Below are positions 27,801 to 35,080 of a stretch of 64,000 nucleotides of DNA, in pieces. Numbering within the stretch: position 1 is the stretch's first letter; every line of letters begins with the position of its first letter. Made by a program: the position numbers and the translations under genes. The notes under the pieces were generated by a model that was given only the letters and a program-made list of their open reading frames with translations, did not search any database and was not told the DNA's origin. Source of the DNA: Mycolicibacterium neworleansense (GTDB lineage Bacteria > Actinomycetota > Actinomycetes > Mycobacteriales > Mycobacteriaceae); the NCBI RefSeq assembly GCF_001245615.1, contig NZ_CWKH01000002.1:682001-746000 (forward strand). The letters are read 5' to 3'.

Positions 27801-29961
27801 CAATGTGCAGCAGGCCGGTCTGTTCAAGGTTCGGCATCGTGACGCGCCAGCCGCGTTGCAAGTCCGCGTACAGACGAAACTCCACAACCGCGCGCAGAGC
27901 CGACTCGGCCTTACGTCGCATGCCGAATTCCGCTTCGGCACTCGACGCATACTCGGCGAAGTCCAGTCCGAGCGCCTGGGTAACCCTGCGGGCGACGTCC
28001 TCGTGAGTGAGGCCGTCAGATTCGTCGGCAACCGCTCGATACAGGGCGCCCCGCAACTGCGTCACCTGAACGAAATCGTTGAAATGTCCGGCTTGCAGGC
28101 TCGCATCCTGGCGGTTGTCGACAAAGGTCAGCAGTTTCCGCGCATCGTTCGGCAGCGCATCTTCAGGAAGGCCTTTGAGGCTGCGCACGATCGATGAACT
28201 GATCATCGTCATCGCCGACGACCGGCCCTCCGCATCCAGCGGCGCCAACCGGGCGAAATCCGTCGTACCGGCCCGCTGGTATGCGACCGCACAACGCAGG
28301 CAGAAACGGAACGGCCCGGAAATGAACGCCGCTTCGGTGCCACCGGAATTCGTTTCAGTGCCGTCAGCCAAGACCCGCACCCGCCGGGGCTGGTACTTGA
28401 CCATATTGGGTTTGAGCTGCCCCTGCTCCAGCCAGGATTCTGGGTAGCGTTCCTCAGCTTCAGGGTCCTGTGGCCATCCGAAATCAGAAGAGACATAGAG
28501 ATAGCCGTCGCCGTCACTATCGGCGACCTCCCGATCGTTTCGCGACCGGTAGACGGTTCGGTCCCCGCGGTTGATCCGGGTGACCACGATGTATTCCTGA
28601 CCGCATTCACGGCAGAAACTCACCGGCAACAGCAAGTGGTCAGGTTTACCTGGGACTTTCACCTGATAGGACGTCGAGATATGGCGTTGCCCTTCAGGTT
28701 CCAATGACACCAGGACGCCCTCACCTTTCGAGAGGAACTGGTGGAGCCGGAATCCGAACAGTGGTCGTTTTGTGGCTGGGTCGATCGCGTTCGAGCCGAC
28801 CAGCAGCACGTTCCGGATTGCCGCGGAAGCGTCAGCCTCGCTCACCTGAACACGTTTCGCCAGTTCCCGGGCCACCTCCGAGACCCTTTGCGGCCGCTGG
28901 CGTACGAGTTGGCCTTCTTGAACCTTCAAGCCAAACGCGTCCTCAATCCAACCGGCGAAAGAGTGGTTCGCCAGGTGCTCGTACGACGATTCGGACAGGT
29001 TCACGTCCGTCAGCTCACCTGCGGCTGTTGCACGGGTGAGGGTTTCTCCGATGACGCGGTCTGGCGTCACCTCATCCCCGAATATCTGCGTGGCAACCTG
29101 GGCCACGGCCTCCTTCTGCTCGGCGATCGAATCGCCGGAGGCCATCGTCGCCGACGTACCGATGCACTGCAGATCGCCCGATCCGCATGCGTCGCGCACC
29201 CGGCGAACCAGCATGCCAACGTCAGCGCCCTGCCGGCCACGATAGGTATGCAACTCGTCAAGCACCAGGAATTTCAGTGTGTGCGCCGCACCGATCAACG
29301 CTTTGCGTTCGTTGGGACGAGTGAGCAGAAGTTCCAGCATCACGTAGTTGGTCAGCAGAATGTCCGGTGGGTTGGCGAGGGTCCTCTCACGGTCATCGTC
29401 GTCGTCCTGACCGGTATAGCGGGCGAAAGTGACGGGCTCATTGCCATCGCCAAAGCCATGCACCAGGAACTTGCGGAGCTCATCGCGTTGACTGTTGGCG
29501 AGGGCATTCATCGGATAGACGATGATGGCCTTGACACCCTTCGGTCGGTTGCTGCCGAGCCGAAGCACGTGATCCACGATCGGCACGATGTACGCCAGGG
29601 ACTTTCCCGATCCCGTGCCGGTGGTCAAGACATAAGACTTGCCTGTGCGCGCGGTTTCAACGGCATCGCGCTGGTGCTTGTGCAAGGTGATCGGGCCCGA
29701 GCCCCGGTCCTCGACCGTCTGCTTCTCGCGGAAGATGTACGAGCATCCCTTGTCGAGAAGCCCCTCGGTGACCAGTTCGTCGATGGTGCCACCCGAGGCG
29801 AACATGGGGTTGAGCGAGACCCACGGCTCGGGCCATTGACGGCCGTCGGCGAGGCCCTGCTCGACGACTTCGCGAATCCGCTCGTCGCGGATGTCGACCC
29901 CGCCGGTCGTAAATGCGCGGTAGTCATCGATCAGCTTGCGATGAACCTCGAAGATATCCAC
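24871..29961 (-). CDS. Giant DEAD/DEAH helicase with DUF1998 and C-terminal nuclease-like domain
   Basis: About 1,696 residues from the GTG at 29961, which has GGGGG 6 bases upstream; a TTG 15 bases earlier is the alternative. In order (numbers from that TTG): Walker A TGTGSGKS (119-126), LDELH (239-243), GTSATM (273-278), two CxxC pairs (455, 559), motif V region MELGVDIKGLNAV and QRSGRAGR (997-1004), a zinc ribbon with CEAC and CEYC (1288-1307), DUF1998 with EGGAGILRR and four cysteines (1530, 1543, 1547, 1550), and a ~100-residue tail with PDF (1629) and VAVFLDGPVH that looks like a Vsr/DUF559 PD-(D/E)xK fold. DISARM DrmA+DrmB fused, or Druantia DruE, are the nearest comparisons. First gene of the operon. 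Confidence 0.86.
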   Translation of the reverse strand: MDIFEVHRKLIDDYRAFTTGGVDIRDERIREVVEQGLADGRQWPEPWVSLNPMFASGGTIDELVTEGLLDKGCSYIFREKQTVEDRGSGPITLHKHQRDAVETARTGKSYVLTTGTGSGKSLAYIVPIVDHVLRLGSNRPKGVKAIIVYPMNALANSQRDELRKFLVHGFGDGNEPVTFARYTGQDDDDDRERTLANPPDILLTNYVMLELLLTRPNERKALIGAAHTLKFLVLDELHTYRGRQGADVGMLVRRVRDACGSGDLQCIGTSATMASGDSIAEQKEAVAQVATQIFGDEVTPDRVIGETLTRATAAGELTDVNLSESSYEHLANHSFAGWIEDAFGLKVQEGQLVRQRPQRVSEVARELAKRVQVSEADASAAIRNVLLVGSNAIDPATKRPLFGFRLHQFLSKGEGVLVSLEPEGQRHISTSYQVKVPGKPDHLLLPVSFCRECGQEYIVVTRINRGDRTVYRSRNDREVADSDGDGYLYVSSDFGWPQDPEAEERYPESWLEQGQLKPNMVKYQPRRVRVLADGTETNSGGTEAAFISGPFRFCLRCAVAYQRAGTTDFARLAPLDAEGRSSAMTMISSSIVRSLKGLPEDALPNDARKLLTFVDNRQDASLQAGHFNDFVQVTQLRGALYRAVADESDGLTHEDVARRVTQALGLDFAEYASSAEAEFGMRRKAESALRAVVEFRLYADLQRGWRVTMPNLEQTGLLHIEYDSLQEIAASEKLWAETHPAIRDADSVTRHDVCFNLLEQMRRELAIDVECLSEYGFERVFNQSTQHLVELWQLTSSDKLGHNSKIGITDTSDPRTRTLAPRITPRSAIGRYVREKLRDHDGLRLSEADTGLVLGQLLSRLEKAGLLVDAMDEVRPGLGYRVRAAALIWKAGDGTAGVVDATRKRVGGDGGRVNRFFHDLYRDTAVTLRGLRSKEHTAQVSTVDRERREGEFKEAELPLLFCSPTMELGVDIKGLNAVGLRNVPPTPANYAQRSGRAGRSGQPALVVTYCASGNSHDHYYFRRSEDMVAGSVAPPRLDLANEALLRSHLHAIWLAETDEHLNSSMRGVLDLDAPGFPIKHDIKEFLTKDGAVARATARAEQVIEPLKPGLRETTWWTDDWVERTMRSAYRKFDEACDRWRALYRAAQADRAKFHAIVGNHSANTKEIEGAKLRRAQAENQLRLLVNEDTGQLFSDFYTYRYFAAEGFLPGYSFPRLPLAAFIPGRSGPKDGDYIQRPRFLAINEFGPNALIYHEGSRYEVVRIQLPMDSSSEGNLVTSSARTCEACGYHHDRGSGLELCEYCGSVLPLAKPGLMRMETVFTRRRERISSDEEERRRAGFEIATSFRFTPNHNRDDATVADANGLIAELAYGDTALIRRTNLGRRRRKKTGEQGFWLDLARGTWLSEKAAGDLDDDDSDYEDVGKVKLKDRVIPYVEDTRNIMLFRVAGPISDEMAVTLQYALERGIEAVFQLEDSELSSELLPDPQEHGRTLFTESAEGGAGILRRIVSEPDALARAARKALDICHFDPDGTDTNVDCVQACYDCLLSYGNQPHHEQIDRHLVREILMRLAGAATTQKPRAKAEDLERQSTSILERDFLEYAKTRGLRLPTEAQRKIDALKVRPDFAYRLDNGLAVAVFLDGPVHDAESVVERDAAAEERLLDAGWEIVRFRYDDDWDAIVRGHEWVFGKLKETAQ

Positions 29962-30140
29962 TCTGTGCCCCCTCAAGGCAGCATCATTCCAAATCAGCGC
30001 GATCCCAGGGCACAGTCCGAGGAGCTAACTGATAGCCAGCCGATCAGAATACGACTTGCGGCAGACAACTGCCCCGCAAAATCGCGGGACTGCTTTCGGC
30101 CCTGGCTGCACTCCAGACGCATTCCGGCTACCGTGACGGC

Positions 30141-30371
30141 ATGGTTGCGATCACCATTCGCGACGTACCGGACGAGGTGCGAGACACGCTTACCGCCCGC
30201 GCCGCGCGCAACGGCAGGTCGCTCCAGGAGTATCTGCTCGCAATGCTCATCGACGCAGCGACGAAACCAACCGTCGACGAGGTGCTTCAGCGAGCACGTG
30301 GACGAGTTGAAGCAACGGGCACCCGGCTGGACATCCCCAGCATCCTTACTACTAAGAATGCCGATGAGTGA
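30141..30371 (+). CDS. Orphan FitA/VapB-like ribbon-helix-helix antitoxin
   Basis: 76 residues. The opening VAITIRDVPDEVRDTLTARAARNGRSLQEYLLAMLIDAA is a textbook FitA/VapB ribbon-helix-helix, and the tail RGRVEATGTRLDIPSILTTKNADE suits a toxin-binding segment. Such genes are normally followed with overlap by a vapC PIN toxin. Here the stop is 15 bases from the end of the convergent glycosyltransferase gene, and no PIN sequence follows in any frame. The toxin has been lost, or this is a solitary regulator. It marks the right end of the island. Confidence 0.82.
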   Translation: MVAITIRDVPDEVRDTLTARAARNGRSLQEYLLAMLIDAATKPTVDEVLQRARGRVEATGTRLDIPSILTTKNADE

Positions 30372-30386
30372 TGACTGCGGCGCCGA

Positions 30387-31556
30387 TTACACCAGTCCGC
30401 TGACGTACTGGCCGTCGTGCACCGATCCCAACACGGTGCGCATCGCGTCCGCACTGAGCCGCCAGGAGAATTCGTCGCTGCGGGTCTGCGCCTTGCTTCC
30501 CAGCTGCACGCGCATCACCGGGTCGCTCAACAGCTGGCGGATGCCCGCGACCAGGGCTTCGCGATCCTCGACCAACAGCCCGGTGACCCCGTCGACGATC
30601 GAATCGGTCAACCCGCCGGATGCGCGGTAGCCGATGGTCGGCACGCCGTGCTGGGCTGCCTCGGTGACGGCGAGTCCCCAACCTTCTTTGCGGGACGGTA
30701 GGACATGCACCCAGCTCTGCTGCAGCACGCGATGTTTGGTCTCTTCATCGACGTGACCGTGGAACGTCACCGAATCGGTGATACCGAGCAGCTCGGCGTG
30801 CTCGATCAACCGCTGCTGCCACCAGCCACCGCCGAGGATGTCCAGGTGCAGCCCCGGCACCTCGGTGCGCAGTGCCGCGACGGCCTCCAGGGCGTCTTCG
30901 ATCTGCTTGTGCGGCACCAGCCGCGACAGCACCACGAGGCGCGGGCTGGTCGACCGCGGCAGCTCGAGAGTGCGACCGGGAGCCTCGTCAAGCCCGTTGC
31001 GTACCACCGCAATCCGGCCGGAATCGACCCCGAGTTCATTGAGATCACGGGCCGAGGGCAAGGATACGGTGACGTACTGGTTGCGGCGGTGCAGCCGAGG
31101 GGAAAGCTTGGATTCGACGAACCAGCCGATGCGGCCCTTCATCGGTCCGGCCACCGGCCACAGTTCCCGGTGGCAGTGGTGGACGAGCACCGCGACCCGG
31201 CGGCCGAAGGCCAGCCGGGCCAGGAACGGCAGCCCGTTCTGGGTGTCGACAACCACGTCGGGCCGGACCTTGCGCAACGGCCCGAGGCCGACGCGGGAGG
31301 CCACCATGGCCAGGCCGGCCCAGATGTACACGCTGTAGGGCCCGCCGGCTCGGTTGATCCGCACGCCGTCGACCACTTCTCGCCGGGCCGCCCCGGGGTA
31401 GCGCGCGGTGCGCAGCGTGACGTCGACGCCGTCGTCGGCCAGACAGGCGCCGATGCGCTGTAGATAGGCCTCGCTACCGCCGCCCTGGGGATGCCCGGTG
31501 TCACGCCAGCACAGGAGCAGGACGCTCCGAAGGCGTGGGTCAGGACGGGCAGACAT
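30387..31556 (-). CDS. GT4-family glycosyltransferase (Rv0225-type)
   Basis: 389 residues from the ATG at 31556, near the 384 I recall for Rv0225; the longer open frame reads antisense through the methyltransferase gene. GT-B features are LLLCWRDTGHPQGGGSEAYLQRI at the N terminus (acceptor side), VLVHHCHRELWPVAGPMKG, RLVVLSRLVPHKQIEDAL and the donor-binding PSRKEGWGLAVTEAAQHGVPTIGYRASGG near residue 300. The enzyme transfers a sugar from an activated donor, probably in envelope glycan or glycolipid assembly. It is divergent from the methyltransferase gene with 33 bases between, as Rv0225/Rv0224c. Confidence 0.9.
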   Translation of the reverse strand: MSARPDPRLRSVLLLCWRDTGHPQGGGSEAYLQRIGACLADDGVDVTLRTARYPGAARREVVDGVRINRAGGPYSVYIWAGLAMVASRVGLGPLRKVRPDVVVDTQNGLPFLARLAFGRRVAVLVHHCHRELWPVAGPMKGRIGWFVESKLSPRLHRRNQYVTVSLPSARDLNELGVDSGRIAVVRNGLDEAPGRTLELPRSTSPRLVVLSRLVPHKQIEDALEAVAALRTEVPGLHLDILGGGWWQQRLIEHAELLGITDSVTFHGHVDEETKHRVLQQSWVHVLPSRKEGWGLAVTEAAQHGVPTIGYRASGGLTDSIVDGVTGLLVEDREALVAGIRQLLSDPVMRVQLGSKAQTRSDEFSWRLSADAMRTVLGSVHDGQYVSGLV

Positions 31557-31589
31557 CGTGTTGAGGGTACCGGTCAGTAAGTTGGGCGG

Positions 31590-32363
31590 GTGCAGCCCAG
31601 CGACATCTCGGCGCGCTTCGCCCGCCGGGCGACCCTGCGCCGGTCGGTGCGCCTGTTGGCGCAGTTCCGGTTCGAGCAGACCGAACCGGCGCGTTTCTAC
31701 GGGGCGCTGGCCGCCGACACCGTCGCCATGACCACCGATCTGTGGACAGCGGCCACCGGTGAATCCGCAGCTGGACGCACGGTGCTCGACGTGGGCGGCG
31801 GGCCGGGCTACTTCGCCTCGGCGTTCGACGCCGCAGGCCTGCGTTACATCGGAGTGGAGCCGGATCCTCGGGAAATGCACGCGGGCCCGGCGGCGGACGC
31901 GACCGAGGGCACTTTCGTCCGGGCCTCCGGAATGGCCCTGCCCTTCGCCGACGACAGTGTCGACATCTGCCTGTCGTCCAACGTCGCCGAGCATGTGCGG
32001 CATCCATGGCGGCTCGGCAACGAGATGTTGCGCGTGACGAAGCCCGGTGGGCTGGCGGTGCTGTCCTACACGGTGTGGCTCGGCCCGTTCGGCGGCCACG
32101 AGATGGGGCTGACGCACTATCTGGGCGGCGCCCGGGCCGCCGAACGCTACACCCGCAAACACGGCCATCGACCCAAGAACGACTACGGCTCGTCGTTGTT
32201 CGCCGTTTCAGCGACCGACGGTCTGCAGTGGGCGGCCGGCACCGGCGCGCTGATTGCCGCATTTCCCCGCTACCACCCACGATGGGCCTGGTGGATGACA
32301 TCGGTGCCTGGGTTGCGGGAGTTCCTGGTGAGCAATCTGGTGCTAGTTCTCCGGCCGTCCTAA
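31590..32363 (+). CDS. SAM-dependent methyltransferase (Rv0224c-type)
   Basis: 257 residues from GTG at 31590. Methyltransferase_11 motifs are VLDVGGGPGYFASAFDAAG near 68-86, YIGVEPDPREM, FADDSVDICLSSNVAEHV and MLRVTKPGGLAVLSYTVW. The N-terminal FARRATLRRSVRLLAQFRFEQTEPARFY is conserved in the mycobacterial orthologue. The substrate is unknown; the constant pairing with a glycosyltransferase suggests methylation of a sugar or glycolipid. The aldehyde dehydrogenase gene follows 56 bases later behind its own likely operator. Confidence 0.87.
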   Translation: MQPSDISARFARRATLRRSVRLLAQFRFEQTEPARFYGALAADTVAMTTDLWTAATGESAAGRTVLDVGGGPGYFASAFDAAGLRYIGVEPDPREMHAGPAADATEGTFVRASGMALPFADDSVDICLSSNVAEHVRHPWRLGNEMLRVTKPGGLAVLSYTVWLGPFGGHEMGLTHYLGGARAAERYTRKHGHRPKNDYGSSLFAVSATDGLQWAAGTGALIAAFPRYHPRWAWWMTSVPGLREFLVSNLVLVLRPS

Positions 32364-32372
32364 CCCATTCAC

Positions 32373-32386
32373 TGGAACAGGTTCTC
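32373..32386 (+). promoter_or_regulatory. KstR-like operator, one mismatch
   Basis: TGGAACAGGTTCTC matches the KstR consensus TnnAACnnGTTnnA except for the last base. It lies 33 bases before the aldehyde dehydrogenase start. The homologue Rv0223c is, to my recollection, in the KstR cholesterol regulon, which supports the call. Confidence 0.5.
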
Positions 32387-32419
32387 GTTTTTCTAGGAAA
32401 TCTAGGTAATGTGACGCTC

Positions 32420-33895
32420 ATGACACAGAGCGCAACTGTCGCCAAGACCGAATACGACAAGCTGTTCATCGGTGGCCAGTGGGTCGAACCCTCGACCTCC
32501 GAGGTCATCGAGGTCTTCTCCCCCGCGACCGGCGAGAAGGTCGGCCAGGTTCCGTTGGCGGCCGAAGCCGATGTGAACGCCGCGTGCGCCGCCGCCCGTA
32601 AGGCATTCGACGAGGGTCCCTGGCCCCACATGTCGCCCGAGGAGCGCCAGGCCGTGCTGGCCAAGGCCGTCGAGCTGATCAACGCGCGGGCCGAGGAGTT
32701 CAAGCACCTGCTGAAGCTGGAGACCGGCCAGCCGCCGACCATCGTCGACATGATGCAGTTCGGCGCGGGTGTGTCCAGCCTGCAGTACTACGCCGGCGCT
32801 GCCGACAAGTACGACTGGAAAGACATCCGCGACGGCATCTACGGCCAGACCCTGGTCATCAAGGAGCCGATCGGCGTCGTGGGCGCCGTCATCGCCTGGA
32901 ACGTGCCGTTCTTCCTGGCCTGCAACAAGCTGGGCCCGGCCCTGCTCGCCGGCTGCACCGTGGTGCTCAAGCCGGCCGGTGAGACCCCGCTGACCACCAA
33001 CCTGTTCGCCGAGGTGCTCGCCGACGCCGGCCTGCCCGAAGGCGTGCTCTCGGTGGTGCCGGGTGGCCCCGAAACCGGTCGCGCCCTGACGGCCAACCCC
33101 GAGCTGGACAAGTTCACCTTCACCGGCTCCAGCGGCGTCGGCAAGGAGATCGGCAAGATCGCCGCCGAGAAGCTCAAGCCCTGCACGCTGGAGCTGGGCG
33201 GCAAGTCCGCGGCGATCATCCTCGAGGACGCCGACGTGGACTCCACGCTGCCGATGCTGGTGTTCTCCGGCCTGATGAACTGCGGCCAGGCCTGTGTGGG
33301 CCAGACCCGCATCCTGGCGCCGCGGTCGCGCTACGACGAGATCGTCGAGAAGCTCTCGGCAGCCGTCGCCGCCATGCAGGTCGGTCTGCCCGACGACCCG
33401 GCATCGATGATCGGCCCGCTGATCTCCGAGAAGCAGCGCGACCGTGTCGAGGGCTACATCAAGAAAGGCCTCGAGGAGGGCGCGCGCATCGTCACCGGCG
33501 GCGGCCGTCCCGAGGGCCTGGATTCGGGCTGGTTCGTGCAGCCGACCGTGTTCGCCGACGTCGACAACTCGATGACCATCGCCCAGGAGGAGATCTTCGG
33601 GCCGGTGCTCGTGGTGATCCCGTTCGACACCGAGGACGACGCGGTGCGCATCGCCAACGACTCGCCGTACGGCCTGGCCGGCAGCGTCTACACCACGGAC
33701 TTCCCGAAGGCCGTCCAGATCGCGTCGAAGATCCGTACCGGCACCTACGCGGTGAACATGTACGCCTTCGATCCGGGCGCCCCGTTCGGCGGGTACAAGA
33801 ACTCCGGCATCGGCCGCGAGAACGGTCCGGAGGGCATCGACGCCTACACCCAGGCCAAGAGCGTGCTGCTGCCGTTTGGCTACACGCCGGAGTAG
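32420..33895 (+). CDS. Aldehyde dehydrogenase (Rv0223c-type)
   Basis: 491 residues. NAD(P)-dependent ALDH with VIAWNVPFFLACNKLGPALLAGCTVVLKPA (Rossmann entry, ~158-185), FTGSSGVGKEI, the general base E258 in LELGGKS, the nucleophile C292 in NCGQACVG, and EEIFGPVLVVIPF. The ATG at 32420 is supported by normal length; the frame stays open upstream through the methyltransferase gene as a shadow. A near-consensus KstR site precedes it, suggesting derepression on sterols. A long hairpin follows. The aldehyde is not identifiable. Confidence 0.92.
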   Translation: MTQSATVAKTEYDKLFIGGQWVEPSTSEVIEVFSPATGEKVGQVPLAAEADVNAACAAARKAFDEGPWPHMSPEERQAVLAKAVELINARAEEFKHLLKLETGQPPTIVDMMQFGAGVSSLQYYAGAADKYDWKDIRDGIYGQTLVIKEPIGVVGAVIAWNVPFFLACNKLGPALLAGCTVVLKPAGETPLTTNLFAEVLADAGLPEGVLSVVPGGPETGRALTANPELDKFTFTGSSGVGKEIGKIAAEKLKPCTLELGGKSAAIILEDADVDSTLPMLVFSGLMNCGQACVGQTRILAPRSRYDEIVEKLSAAVAAMQVGLPDDPASMIGPLISEKQRDRVEGYIKKGLEEGARIVTGGGRPEGLDSGWFVQPTVFADVDNSMTIAQEEIFGPVLVVIPFDTEDDAVRIANDSPYGLAGSVYTTDFPKAVQIASKIRTGTYAVNMYAFDPGAPFGGYKNSGIGRENGPEGIDAYTQAKSVLLPFGYTPE

Positions 33896-33906
33896 AACTC
33901 ACCAAG

Positions 33907-33954
33907 AGACGCGAATGTCCCGGAAGACCACGGTTTTCCGGGACATTCGCGTCT
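33907..33954. terminator. Bidirectional terminator, 19-bp perfect stem
   Basis: AGACGCGAATGTCCCGGAA (33907-33925) pairs perfectly with TTCCGGGACATTCGCGTCT (33936-33954), and the loop can pair further (ACC/GGT). It lies between the convergent aldehyde dehydrogenase and echA1 genes, 11 and 14 bases from their stops, so it can end both transcripts. Confidence 0.8.
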
Positions 33955-33968
33955 GTTCGCGCCGAAAC

Positions 33969-34766
33969 TCAGCGGCCCTGGAAGCTCGCCGCACGCCGTT
34001 CGACGAAGGACTGAACGCCTTCGGCGGCATCGGCGGTGCCGAAGAGCTCGGCAACCACCGGACGGAGTCGCTCGATCGCCACCGCGTCCCCTTCGCGGTG
34101 TGCGGTGTGCGCCGAGGCCAGGGTGGCCCGAACCCCGAGCGGCGCGGCGCGATCGGCAATCGTGTGCGCGATCGTGCGAGCTCGGCCGAGGGCCGCACCG
34201 GCGTCTGACGCGACTTCCTGGATCAGCCCGATGCGGTACGCCTCGGTCGCGTCGAACTCGTCCCCGGTCAGCAGCCATCGCATCGCGTTGCCCCAGCCGG
34301 TCTGCCGTGGCAGCCGCAGGGTGGCGCCGCCGAACGGATAGATGCCGCGCAGCACCTCGATCTGGGCGAACCGGGTGTCCTGCGCTGCGATCCGAATGTC
34401 GGCGGCCAGGAGCAGTTCGATACCGAGGGTCAGGCACCGGCCCTGAGCGGCAGCGACGACCGGCTTGGTCCAGTCGCCGTCGAGTCGCCACGGATCACGT
34501 CCGCCGTCGGGTATGGGCAGGTCTCCCCTGGCCACATACGGTGCGACGTCGACGAGATCGAGGCCCGCGGTGAAATGGGCGCCATGGGCGAACAGCACGC
34601 CGACACGCAGGTCCTCGTCGGATTCGAGCAGCCCGTAGGCGAGCGAGAGGTCGGTGAGCATGGCGACGTTGAATGCGTTGCGTTTCGCCGGACGGTTCAG
34701 TCCGATCAGCAGGACGTGGCCGTCCCGCTGCAGCGTGAGGGTTTCCAGGGCCGGATCGGAGGTCAT
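33969..34766 (-). CDS. echA1: Enoyl-CoA hydratase/isomerase (EchA1, Rv0222-type)
   Basis: 265 residues from the ATG at 34766; a TTG 4 codons earlier is possible. The crotonase fold is shown by LIGLNRPAKRNAFNVAM near 20-36, the oxyanion-hole segment GAHFTAGLDL around 66-75, and VAAAQGRCLTLGIELLLAADIRIA. The first active-site glutamate region has IEVLRGIYPFGGATLRLP. The enzyme hydrates trans-2-enoyl-CoA in beta-oxidation-type pathways; the exact acyl chain is unknown. An AT-rich palindrome sits upstream, and a TetR gene is divergent. Confidence 0.88.
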   Translation of the reverse strand: MTSDPALETLTLQRDGHVLLIGLNRPAKRNAFNVAMLTDLSLAYGLLESDEDLRVGVLFAHGAHFTAGLDLVDVAPYVARGDLPIPDGGRDPWRLDGDWTKPVVAAAQGRCLTLGIELLLAADIRIAAQDTRFAQIEVLRGIYPFGGATLRLPRQTGWGNAMRWLLTGDEFDATEAYRIGLIQEVASDAGAALGRARTIAHTIADRAAPLGVRATLASAHTAHREGDAVAIERLRPVVAELFGTADAAEGVQSFVERRAASFQGR

Positions 34767-34790
34767 ACGGGCAGTCAACGCCCGCTCGCC

Positions 34791-34814
34791 AAATTATGCA
34801 AGGCATCATAATTT
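34791..34814. promoter_or_regulatory. Candidate operator upstream of echA1
   Basis: AAATTATG (34791-34798) and CATAATTT (34807-34814) are a perfect 8-bp inverted repeat with an 8-base centre, strikingly AT-rich for this genome and 25 bases upstream of echA1. It is a plausible site for the divergent TetR at 35081. The rest of the 34767-35080 interval holds GTTAACCTGCTAGTATTTTG (34856-34875), promoter-like but unassigned, and a 74-codon open frame (34873-35097) that I do not call as a gene. Confidence 0.5.
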
Positions 34815-35080
34815 TGCACCGCTGCACCACGGGACGGTGGACCTGTTCAGGAGCAGTTAACCTGCTAGTATTTTGCCCGCAGGCACGTTCGTTAGATACT
34901 CGACAACAACCGAGGATTCCATCGTTTCTATGGTGGAGGTCATAGAAGGGCGGTGCGCGATGTGGGTCGTTGAACTCAACCTCGCCGGTCACCGGTTCAC
35001 CCGTCGGGTCCGCACCCCACACACCCCGGTGCGCACCATCACCCCCCGGATGCTTCTTCGCTGTTCCTCGCAGTTCCTTC

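Noticed and set aside
30364..30386. Possible vapC start codon overlapping the antitoxin stop
   Set aside because: Only a few codons fit before the glycosyltransferase end, and none resemble a PIN domain; treated as loss, not as a gene.
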